A DNA stretch of 64,000 nucleotides, taken from Chelydra serpentina. Its lineage: Eukaryota > Chordata > Testudines > Chelydridae. Location of the stretch: positions 126,540,001-126,604,000 of the forward strand of contig JBAIAC010000008.1 in the NCBI GenBank assembly GCA_037349315.1, given 5' to 3'. The notes beneath the pieces were generated by a model. That model was given only the letters and a program-made list of their open reading frames with translations. It was not told where the DNA came from and did no database searches. The position numbers and the translations under genes are program-made. Positions 36,201 to 48,200 of this stretch are shown in pieces. Within the stretch, counting starts at the first letter, position 1. The number at the start of each line of letters is the position of its first letter.

Positions 36201-39200
36201 CTGCCTGTTGCTCTGAGTCCATATCACTAAATTCCACTGTCAGATTCACTGCTGAGTGACTCAGGCCACCCACATGGACAGGAAGCACTTTGAGCAGCTC
36301 AGCACTGAACCTGTCAGTTGAGATTGTTCTGAAGGGCATCAAGCCGCAGTGGAGAGGCCAGGAGCAACTAGATGTAGCATATTTACATTTTTTTCTAAAT
36401 TGGACTCAAGAACATGGCTTCAGGAGGGAGAGGGTGTGGAAATCCAAGGGTGGCGAAGGGAGGGGGAAGTTTTATCCTCTTTAATTGTTTAAAATGACAG
36501 TGTAGTTGAGCTTTAAAATGGGATGGGGTGTCTGGGGAAAGGAAGGGGATTCCTGATTGTTGTTACAGAGTCAGATCCTTAAGTCCTTCCCGAGTTTTCA
36601 TTCTGTCCTTACTCAGGCAAACTACTGTTGGGGTCAATTGGTGTTTGCTTGAATGAGGCATAAGCAAAAGCTGAATAAAGCCCTCCAGTTTTGGCTCTGT
36701 GGGTATGGCTGGTACTCAGAACCCATCCAGATATTGGGGAACAATCCCTCAAAAAGGACTGAGGGCCAGAGGTGTGGAAATATTTTAGGTACTTATGTCC
36801 CTGTTATCAGAGTGTCTACCACTGTGAGGTAGGGGAATGCTGTTTATCCACATTTTACTGATGGGGAGCGGAGATACAGAAAAAACAAGCACTTTACCCA
36901 AAATCACACAGGAAGTCTGTGACAGATCAGAAATTTGAACCCAGGTCTCCCAAAGTCTAGGTTAGTACCCTAGCCACTGGACCCTCCTGCCCTTTTAGAG
37001 TGTCTACTGCAGACTTCCATCCGGGGGGGGAGGGGGGGGGCGGCGGGGGGGGTGAAAGAGCACTAAGGAATCTGCCTACCTGCTACCCCTATACACAGAT
37101 CCTGTACATCTCCTGTGGGCCCAGAGCAATCCCTGTCAGAGATCCTGTCTCTGACAGGGGGGTTGCAGAGGGCTGAGTGTGTGCTTTTCAGAATGATGAA
37201 AGGGTGGGCGGGATTTTTTTTTTTTTTTTTTTTTTACATGGTTGGCCGAATTCCTGTTTGAAATGATTATTTCAATGCTGCTGGGATTTTATTGTATTAC
37301 TAATTATGTGTTAGGGTGGCTAGAGCCTTGGCTAGCTGTCTCCTTTTTTATTTAAATCTAAATAAACTAATAAATAAAGTATGGCAGCAGTATGCATCTG
37401 CACTACTTCTAGGTCCCCTGCAGCTTTGCCCTTGCTCCTTGGGCTCCAGCCTGGGCATCCTGGCGTAATCCAGCAAGCTCTGAAGTCTGTGAGTAGTGCC
37501 ACTGAAATCAGTGGGACTATTCACATGCTTAAGTGTTGTGCTCAGCTGGGCTACAGTGTTATTTAGCACTGTTCAAGATTGAGTCCCTTGACAACATGGT
37601 TCCCTTGACCCTGTTTCCACGGATTCCCCACTCAGTACCTACTTCTGCCTTGATACACTTGTAAGGGGATTCTCCAGCACTAATATAACCTTTGACTGTA
37701 GGCACTTTCCTCATCAATTTGCACTGGGTGTCAGGGCAGGGTGACAGACATTGGGCCTTATTGCCTTCCCCTGGAAATCAAAGGGGAGTCTTGCCATTGA
37801 TTTTAATAGAAGCAGGAGTGAACCCTTCATTTAGCCTTTAGAAAAGCTTTCCACTAACTGCTACATAAACCCTTGACTCTAAGGGTGTGTCTGCACTGCT
37901 GTTGGGAGGTACGACTGCAGAATATGTAGACATTCATTCATAAAGCCCGGGCTGGCGCACCTTTACTGCTATTGTTACTCAAGCTAGCTTTGATCTAGCT
38001 AGCTCAGATACCGGAGCAGTGAAGCCATGACAGCACAAGCTTCAGCATGGGCTAAGCTAGCCCTGCAAGTACTGTAATTACCCAAGTTTCTGGGAGGACT
38101 TGTACCACCTGCGCTGAAGCCCATGCCGTCACAGCTTCACCGTTACCAGAACCTGTGCTAGCTACAGTAAAGCTAGCTCAGGTATATCTACTCAACCTGT
38201 AATCCTGCTCTAGGACTGCAGTGTAGACATACCCTAACTTTGTCAGGAGGTGGAATCCAGGAGATCAGCGTTCCTGCTACTGGCTGCCCCAGAATTTGAC
38301 TCAATGTCTTCATCCTGTATTGCAAGTGGTGACCCTCAATCAGTCCAGTGCAGAGCGATCACCCGATTATTTCTCAATAAAACTTCTGTTCAGAAACCAT
38401 AACAAAAGATCTTGTAGATGAAAATCAGTGATGATGTTACCTCAGAAATTCCCACCTCAATCCCAGTTGCCTATTTTACTACCACCTACATTTTAAATTC
38501 CAGTTTGGGTAAATCCTCAGGTCCTTACTCAGGGCCAGAGCATGTCCTAAAGATGTGTGTATGCAGGGAGCCCTGAGTGCATGAATCTTTCCCCACCTGT
38601 ATAGAGAGGCAGTGTTAGCTGTGTCCTTTGTAATCACGCAGAAGGGCTGTACACACATCCAGGGATCTGTGAACAGGAAAGGGTGTGGAATGGGAAGGGC
38701 GATGGCGGCCATGTATTCTGGAGGTTTGGAAGAATTTCCCCTCAAGCAGGAAAATCAATCAAAAAGAATATGTTTGAGGTACCAACAAAAGGCACATCAC
38801 TAAAGAGAGGCCCACATTTTTCTATAATCTCTATATTGAGGTAGGATTTTAAAGTGTCATCTCGGCATGTTATGTGTAGGCATGTTGTGTACATTATTGC
38901 CGCAGAGAAGTGAACTGTACTTTCCTCTTAGATTTCCCTGCCAAGCTTGTGGTTGTATATTTCAAGGCTACTGTTTCTCAGTACTTGGAATGTCACTCAG
39001 AATGGGACTGATTTGGCCACCCTCGCTCACTTTTAGTAACACTTCATGAGAAATCCCTCTGAAATCAAGTGGACTACCTGAGGGTTGTGAATAAGGGTGG
39101 CAGAATCATGCGCATTTACCTTCCTTTGAGTCTGATTATGCCATTGAAATAAATGGGGTCTATTCAGTGTGCGTGTGTGTTTGTGACTGAACTAGCCACA

Positions 39201-42200
39201 GTGAATGATTTTATTTGGGGCCTGATTCTGTGTCCCTTACTGAGGTGAAGTAGCTAGTACTCATGCATATCCTCACATTGAATTGGATGGGACTAGTTGT
39301 GTTAGTGCTACTAAATGTGCCTACGGAAGCAGAACTGAACTCTCAGTGAATTTAGCCTCTTTTTACATTCTCAAATAAATGTGCACAGACTTTAAGCTTT
39401 AGTAATCTATTTGTTATTCATCAGTACTCCCCAAATAGTTTAAACAAACACATTTCAGTGCCTAGATCATGCACAAACGATTTGTTTTGAGTGTATCATG
39501 GAATGTTTTGCTTTTCATGATATGTGACTGATCATCTAAGGCTATGTCTAAATCACCCCACAGTTCGGATTACAGGGGGTATGAATAACAGTGCACAGCA
39601 AAGTGTTGTGGCGTAACTTCCCCTCACAGGACGACATTAATGTGATCTAGGAACCTTTACATTTGTACCCACAGTGTCCACCGGGGGGAGTTACAGCACA
39701 GCACTTTGCTGCACACTGCAATTCGCACCCCCGTAGTTGGACCCGCAGGGCAGTGTAGACAAAACCTAAGTCACATGATAGTGTTTTTTGCTACTTGTTT
39801 GGATCATTAAAACTTTAATTTAAAAATAAAAGGCAGGAAATGCAGAGATTTCAACATGACCACACAAACATTTTTGGCATGGATCTTTGTCTGAAGACAT
39901 GTTTACATAATCATCCAGAAGATGTTTGTGTACCTTGAATGTTCTCTTATGAACTAAAACATAATTCATGCAGATGTTCCTAGGAAATGAATAAAAATGG
40001 CTGCAAATAATATCGCAGCAAATATTTGTGGTTTATGCTCAGACAAATCACTGCAAATACTTTTTTACTGATTCCACCCGGCTCTAGCCCTGCTAACTTC
40101 ACTTTAGACCAAATAAGGCACATTTTGGTGCTAAATATTTTTCTAAGCATTTCAAAGGTTTTTGAGATACTGCTCTAACATCTGTTTTTATTTCCTTACT
40201 TCCTTTTCTTGATTTGAACATAAAATATTCAGGAAACTATAATTTAGAGGGTAAAATATTCTTGTATGTTGAAACAGCTCCCATCATGTTATGTTAGGAT
40301 GATATAACCTTTATCCCCAAAGCAAACCATTGAAAATGGCAAACCATGGCCACAATTATCATGGAGATAATGCTTTGTTGTGCAAATATATTGTCACTGG
40401 GAGAGGAGATGGAGGGGACCATAATGAGGCTTGAAATAAGCTGGGTACAAAAAAAGATCCTGGGGAAAGCTGTTTTATCAGTTGGCTGTGACAACAGTGC
40501 CGAAAGAAATTATTCTAAGGAAAATAGTTGACTAGTCCTGCTATACTAGGATTAGTTTTCTTTTCCATTTTTATCCTCTCCTCCAAAAGTGCAAAGGACA
40601 TCTGCTGTAATGGACTGCGAGTTTGTACAGGGACCTTATATTCTGCTTACAAAGAAGCCACAATGCATATCACTGCAGTGCACTCAAATCCTATTCGTAG
40701 CAGTATTTATAAAATACGAGAGCCTACATTCATTAGTTTAATTTTGTTGCGGCTATCTCCATTGCAGCTGTGCAATATGCCTTTCAGCCAGTCTCTCCTT
40801 ATGCCACCCTGCGTTACTTTCTTTGGGAAATAAGAGCTCATCTTTATACTAAAATAACGTTCCATGTTACATTTTACTAAAGGTCCACACTAGGGGGCAG
40901 GATCGATCTAAGATACGCAACTTCAGCTACGTGAATAGCGTAGCTGAAGTCGAAGTATCTTAGATCGAATTACAAAGTACTTACATCGGGTCCACACGGC
41001 GCAGGCAGGCTCCCCCGTCGACTCCGCTTACTCCTCGCGCCGAGCTGGAGTTCCAGAGTTGACGGAGAGCGCTTCTGAGATCGATTAATCGCGTCTACAT
41101 GAGACGCGATAAATCGATCCCAGCACATCGATCGCTACCCGCCGAATCGGGCGGGTAGTGTGGATGTAAGAGAGGGCCAGTCTTGTGTGGTGACAGCTCT
41201 ATCAAGTCCCGACGTCTTCACTGGGAGACAAAGGTGCTTAGGGCTTCTTGGCAGATGATCAGCATCTACAGCATAAGGAGGTCAACATTCCTCAGGGGCT
41301 GGTTCAGCACCTCTCAAGATGGGCCCAGAATGGGCCTGATCCTTCAAGCTGACTGTCCTCCGCTGCTTTTGAAGGCAATGGCAATTAAGGACACTCAGCA
41401 CCTTGCAACATTGGGCCCAATGTGCACTGTTCATGGTCTTAAATATCTTTGAAACATCGGAGGACTTTGGAAAAATACAGTCATTCTTCTAAATTCCACT
41501 TTGCAGGGAGAGGATCTGAAAATTGCTGTCTAAGTTGTCTGCAGAATAAAGCTGCTTACTTTCATACAGATCATCCCTGCCCCCATGGGAAGGGCATAAA
41601 CAACTCAGGAAATGCCAAGAGTTTAAACTCTTGAGTTATTGTTTGCGTGTATTGTGGTAGTGCCTAGGCAGAGCCATTCCTTGGGTAGGGTGAATCAGAG
41701 CGAACGCCCCAGGCCCCGCGCTTTCGGGGGCCCCGTGGTCTGGTGCAGTCAGTCCCGGAAGAGACGAATCCATCATTTCCACCCTGGGCCCTGCACCCCC
41801 CTAGGGATGGCCCTGTGCCTAGGGCTCCAATCATAGACCAGGCCCTCACTGTACTAGGTGTTGTACAAGAAGCAACATCCCCTCCAGGTAAAAGAGTATT
41901 GCTACCTGTGGAAGAAATCAGGATTGTGGCTCTTCAATGGCACAGATATTCTTGGATCTATAGAAATCTTAGGGCTTCTGTGCTTAGGGCAGGGTCAGGC
42001 CCTCCATGTTAGGCTGGCGTTGGTTTCTTAAATGCTCAAGCGCCTTTCTTCCTCCCCATCTGCTATTCTTTCCCCGAGAAGCTGCTGAAGCAGGAATGCA
42101 AAATTTCCAGCATTGGCTTCTACTGAGAATTGCACCAGAATTCTCCAAGGTTTGGAGGGGGATGATACCACAGAGAGCGGCCATACCATAGTTTCACCCC

Positions 42201-45200
42201 TGCGCCCAAACACCTACCGCGGGCAGTTTGCCCAGACAGTCTTCCAAAGGGTCTTGGGAATAGGGGATGTTGCCTCATGGATTTCCCCTCCCTATTTATA
42301 TGCATTGTTTCTCCTCTACAAACAAACAGTGGGAGGGATAACATGGCCTCATTCAAGATGATTGTATTTAAAAGGAAAATAGCATTCATGCTACTTTTCT
42401 TTATTAAACTAATATTTACTTTGGCCCGCGTATGCACGTTGGAGACCAAGAGCAATATTAGAACCACTATAAAAACACAGTGACAAATCCTTCTTTCTTT
42501 CATAGCCTCACCTTGTTTGTTGTACTGTTTAACAACAGGACAGAAATGTTTGAAATAGAATTTTATATTTCCTGTAACACACAAACCTCGGCAGCTGATT
42601 TCCTGCAGACATATATTTAATATGCCAGTACAGAGCTTCTCTCAGAACAATACGTCTCTCTCTTCTAGTTATCCAGTTTGGCTTTGTCACGCTCTTCGTT
42701 GCTTCCTTCCCTCTGGCTCCAGTGTTTGCCCTTCTCAACAACATCATAGAAGTTCGGCTGGATGCAAAAAAGTTTGTTTCTGAGTTAAGGAGGCCAGACA
42801 CAGTGAGAGAAAAAGATATCGGTACGTAATGTAGAATCTTTGCCATGATGGTAACACCTGGAATTAAACCTCAAAAGAGGAAATTAAGATTAATCCTGTA
42901 ACAAAGCTTTTGTTATTAACTCTCTTACAGGAATTTGGTATAACATTCTGAGTGGCATTGGAAAGTTTTCAGTTATCATTAATGTAAGTATTTGATTATG
43001 ACTTTATGAGCTTATTTTGTTCCTAATTTCAATTTTGAGCAATGCCTACTTTCTTCAATTGCCATAAAATACAATGAAAAACTAAGTTACCCAATTTGCT
43101 ATTCTTTGGGTTTAAAACATCATGTAATGTTACATAGAATCAGAATTACATGAGACATATACATTTACTCATCTCTGTTTCTGAATTATTATGTTTTGTG
43201 GGTAATGAAGATTAATTTATATAGAAATCACACATTAATGGGCCAGATCCTGCAATTCTTAATCAGGCAAAATTCCTAGCACACCAACAGAGGACTAATT
43301 CTCATTTATGAAAATGTCTGTATGAGAACTAGGTATTATAATGCTTAGACACATTTACGTCATTCTCTGTCAGTGTAAATATAGGTTTGGATTAGTCAGT
43401 GTGAAAGTAATTTACTTGAGCAGTGTGAAGGAGCTTAGGGCCTTCTCTCAAAGAAAAAGTTTTACCAGTTATACAGCTATTGTTATACATGTAGAGTTAT
43501 GCCAGTATGACTTCTTATGCAGACACTCTGATTCCAATATAAAAGTGGCATTTTTGGGTGTACCTTAAACCCCTTCTCAAGCAACATATGTTAGACTGAA
43601 AAAGGTCACCCATACCAGAGAAAGAGTGCCTGCTTGGGGGGTGGAGGGGGTATTCTGATTATAACTATATTGGTTTAAATTCACACCTTTGGTTATACTA
43701 TAAACCTTTCCCATGTAGACAAGGTCTTAGTATCAATGAGAATCAGGCCCCTGGGGTTTAATCATAATAATACACAGTACTTTTTTCCCATAGATCTCAG
43801 AGCACGTTAGAAAGGAAAATCAATATCATCACAGATGAGGAAACTGATGTGCAAAGAAATGATATGATTTGCCCAAGTGGCAGAGCCAGGAATGGAATGC
43901 AGATCTCCCATTCCCAGTGCTATGCCATATCAGCAGAACCATGCTGCCTTCCTCCGTTTTGCCTGAGTGCACTTTGCAGGATCAGGCCCTATAGTTATTT
44001 AAAAGTTCAGACATACTCTAGTTGTTTGTATTCAACTATGCTGCCCCTCTGTTGTCGACAGCTGGAAAGTGAAAATGTGCATACTTGAGTTTAAAAAATA
44101 TTTAGGTCCAGATTCTATCATCTTTACTCATGCTGAGTATCATTTTTTTTCAGTGGGACTACTCACAGAGTAGGGTGGCAGAATGTGGAACTCAGTTAAC
44201 TTTTATTTGCACATTCTAGATATTTCTGGGGCTAATTCTGGTCTCACATCCGTTTGACTCCAGAGTAAACTCCACTGACTTCGTGGAGTTGCTCCAGATT
44301 TAGACTGGAGCAAGGGAACCGAGAATTAGTCCTTTATGGGGCACACCTCAGCTGGTCCAAATTGGCATAGCACCAGTGAAATCGATGGAGCTACACCGAT
44401 TTATACCAGCTGAGGATCTGGCTGTTATATATGCTATGGTGCTGCTCCTGCGCTCTTTGTAGTCAGTGGTAAAACTCCGATTGATATCAATGGGGGCAGG
44501 ATTAAGACTGGTATATATGAGGCAATTGTTGTAATTACTCGTTGCTGTTAAAAATGTCCCACCTGCCTAGCTATATACTTTCCCTGGAGACAGAGGCAAC
44601 ACGTAACTGTTGATAGTTGTGTGTGTGTGTGTGGGGGGGGGGGGCATAATTTTGAATCCACTCCAGTATAAACCTTGGCAGAAATCTGGCGGGGCACGTA
44701 ACCCCATGTGCCCCCCACAATCCCACGAGTTGCCTCTGCCTGGAGAGTGACACAGCAGGCTAGTGTAGTTTAAAAACACTTATTCTTTGCTGCATCTGAG
44801 AAGTGCTCTCTCACTTGTGAGGTTGCAAAATTGATCATCATTGTTCTATATATTTGAATGTGAAAACTATAACCTGAATTCAATTAATCCAAAACACATC
44901 ATCTGTAGATTCACTGGGTTATTTTTTGTCTCCCAGGCGTTTGTAATCTCTGTCACATCTGATTTCATTCCACGCCTTGTGTATCAATATGCATACAGTC
45001 ATAATGGAACCATGCATGGCTTCATCAATCACACCCTCTCATACTTCAATGTTAGTCAGCTCAAGGCTGGAACACAGCCAGACAACTCACAGTTTGAACA
45101 GGAAGTTATATTCTGCAGGTAAAGTAGCTCTAACGACACTTTGTGTAGGTAAAGTCAATTGTTTCGGTCACATGTTAGATAAAAATCTTTCCTCGCTGAG

Positions 45201-48200
45201 TTAGACCCGCGAACCTTTTCTGTTCTTTTAAACTATTATCTTTTTAGTTAATTCAGATATGTTTTTTAGAATATGTAGATGCAAAATCCAATGGTGCCTG
45301 CATGCATAGAATGAACAGCTTCATCCAAGACTTCTGCTGAACACAAAAACCTAATGCTCAATTCTTTTCCTACTAACATCAAGGACAAAACTCTCATTGA
45401 TAAGAATGGAAGCAGGATCACACCGTAAAAACACACCCCATTCTAATTAGAACATTTCCTCCCTTACAGGGTCCCATTTTCCCACACTTTCCCCTGCTTG
45501 AAAACCCACACCTTACCCCTTCCCCGTGGTCACACACGTAAATACCGTGTCTTCTAACAAGGAACACTAGGGGGAATTCCCTTCAGAACCTATCAAGAGT
45601 ATTTAGTCTGTTGCCCCATAAGCCGAGCAGAAAGCCAAAGTTTGGAGGCTTGTCAGGCAGGGATATAGTCTTGATGTAATCTTGTTTATTCACAAAAAAT
45701 GAATTCAAAGTCCTGTTTCCTTGAGGAGTGATAGGAACATGCAGACCACAGGCAGTTTTCTTTCTCAGTAGCAATTCCCAAGTGAGCCCCTCCAGCCACC
45801 ACTGTGCCTGAGGAGAGGCTGCCTCTGCGCTTCTGCTCTAGGGGCACACACAACTGCTTGCCCTGGCTTACTTACTGCAGCTCACACAGCCCAGAACCAA
45901 TACCTGGCATCTGCATGTGGAGTCTGAGGAAACCCCTGCCACCTGGCTTGCCTTTTCAGGGGACTCTGGGCGTTGGCCCCACCCTTTGTCAGCAGTTGTT
46001 TTTACTACACATGGGTGCTTAATTGCTCCTTCTGTTGCACACAAAGAATGCTTTAGCACACCCCTTGGCTTTACTGAAGTATGTAGTGGTCTTTGGAAGA
46101 ACACCCCTGGTGGCGGTCATTAACACCAGCCTCACTTATGAAACTAGCTGCATTTCTGTCTCTTTTCTGGTCTGTCCAAGAGCACCCAGTTTAGGTCTTG
46201 GGCCTCTTGCCCTTGCCTGTATCAAAGGGAATCACTCAGTTCTTTCATCTCAAACCAGGATCTGGCTTCAGTACCAATCTGTATTGCCCTTCAAGGCTGA
46301 CAGGCTTTAGGGAACACAGTTTCCTGTGACCAGTGATGGGGACCAACAGCCTTGTTAGAACAAAGTACTTTTATTTGGCAGCTGGAACAAAGCATTACAG
46401 AAAAAAGGATGTAAAATCACAAACAGCCTACACTCATGTCTATTTTACCTCAAGTCCCACCATCTTAGGTAGGAATTAGGCAGGCCTAGCTTCTCCAGAC
46501 ATGTCAACGGGTTGCTGCTTGAGTGTCTTTTCAATCTGGTTCCCCCTGGCATCCCTAAGAGAATGTCCTTTTATATCCCACAAGAGTTCTTAGTTCCTCC
46601 TCACACCCCAGACTTCTTCACTGCTGGTGGGTTTTGTCCCCTCCTGGTCAAATCAGTTCCATAGGCTCAGAGGGGTGCTGAGCCAGAGTCAGGAAAGCTA
46701 GTAGTTCTGGCAATGTCCTTGAGCATTCTCTTTAATAGAAGCCAATAAGGGACCACCCTGAGCCACCTCCTCCCTCTGCCTGACTCATCCCAGACAAGCC
46801 CCTAGTGAGAAGCACTTAAAGCAAACCATTCACACCGAAAACAGCATCCCAGTAATCAGACCAGTCTGCAATACACAGAAATTATTACAGGGCCCTCCAC
46901 ATTTTCCACAGCCCCTAAATCACTACGGCTGAACGTATTGCCTGTTTGTTATTTCCAATCATAGCTGAAATTTGGACTTAGATACCAAAACTAGACATCA
47001 GATCCAGAGGGCTGATTCTGTTCTCCTTTGGACCAGTTTTATAACACAGTATCTCCATAGATTTCAGTGAAGTTACTTCTGATGAACAATGGAATTAAGG
47101 GAGATCTGAATCTGGCCCCAGGTCTCGACTATGATGCTGCCAAAGCCTGTGGGCATGGCACTATACTGGCTATTTTAAATAAGTAACTCTAATTATATTT
47201 AAAATACGAATGCTGAGCTATTATATGTCAATGAACTTTGTCAGCATTATACTTTAATTGTTTTATATTCATAAATTCCTAGATTGTCTTGAACACAGAG
47301 ATGCTGGCATGTAATACTATGTGTCAGCATAGAAATCATGCTGTATTCCTGGTTAGAAACCCTCCCATTCCCGACACTGGTTAACTAATTTTGTCTTAGA
47401 TAAATACCTCATAGCTGCAGTGATTGCTATCTTTCCCTATACATACTATAGGCAGTTTCTAGGCAATATTATAAATACACCTATTATTATAGGTATCTAA
47501 AGCAACTGGACATTTTGTAGGGTGGCCACTGAACTATATAACTATTCCTGTCTTTTATATCAACTATAAAAGTGGCTCTTGTTATGACAGAAAAGGCTAA
47601 TAACTAGCTAGCTGTAGAGTCAATGGAAAATGTCCCACATGTGTAAAGTAGTTGTTTTCAACAAGAGAAATCCAAATTGTCATTGTTTGGTGTGGAATGT
47701 GTACAGTTATCCAATGTTGCCATCCTGATATATGTGAATAATCTTTACTCGTGCAAGTGATCCCATTGATTTCATGAAGTAAGGATTACTCAAGTGAGTA
47801 AGGGCCACACAGTCAGGCTCCAAGGTATGAGTGGTAGGTAAGGTGGGTAAGCCAGAACAGTGCAAATGTGCTGCGGTGAGGGCTGCTACACCCAACTAGC
47901 AGATTAAGGGTACGTCTAAGACTAAGGGATCTGGCGGGTAGTGATCAATCTTTCGGGGATCAATTTTTCGCCTCTAGTGTAGACGGCGATAAATCGATCC
48001 CCGATTGCTCCGCCATCAACTCCGGTAATCCACCGTGGCAAGAGGCGGAAGCGGCGTCGACGGGGGAGCGGCCGCAGTCAACTCTGCGGTGTCCTCACGG
48101 CACGGTAAGTCGATCGAGGTACATCGACTTCAGCTACGTTATTCATGTAGCTGAAGTTGCATACCTTACATCGACACCCCCCGTCCCCCCCTAGTGTATA

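Noticed and set aside
45446..46920. Solo LTR of an endogenous retrovirus
   Set aside because: Considered from composition and the paired ttacaggg motifs, but no terminal TG/CA, no target duplication, no primer-binding or polypurine tract and no viral coding remnants.
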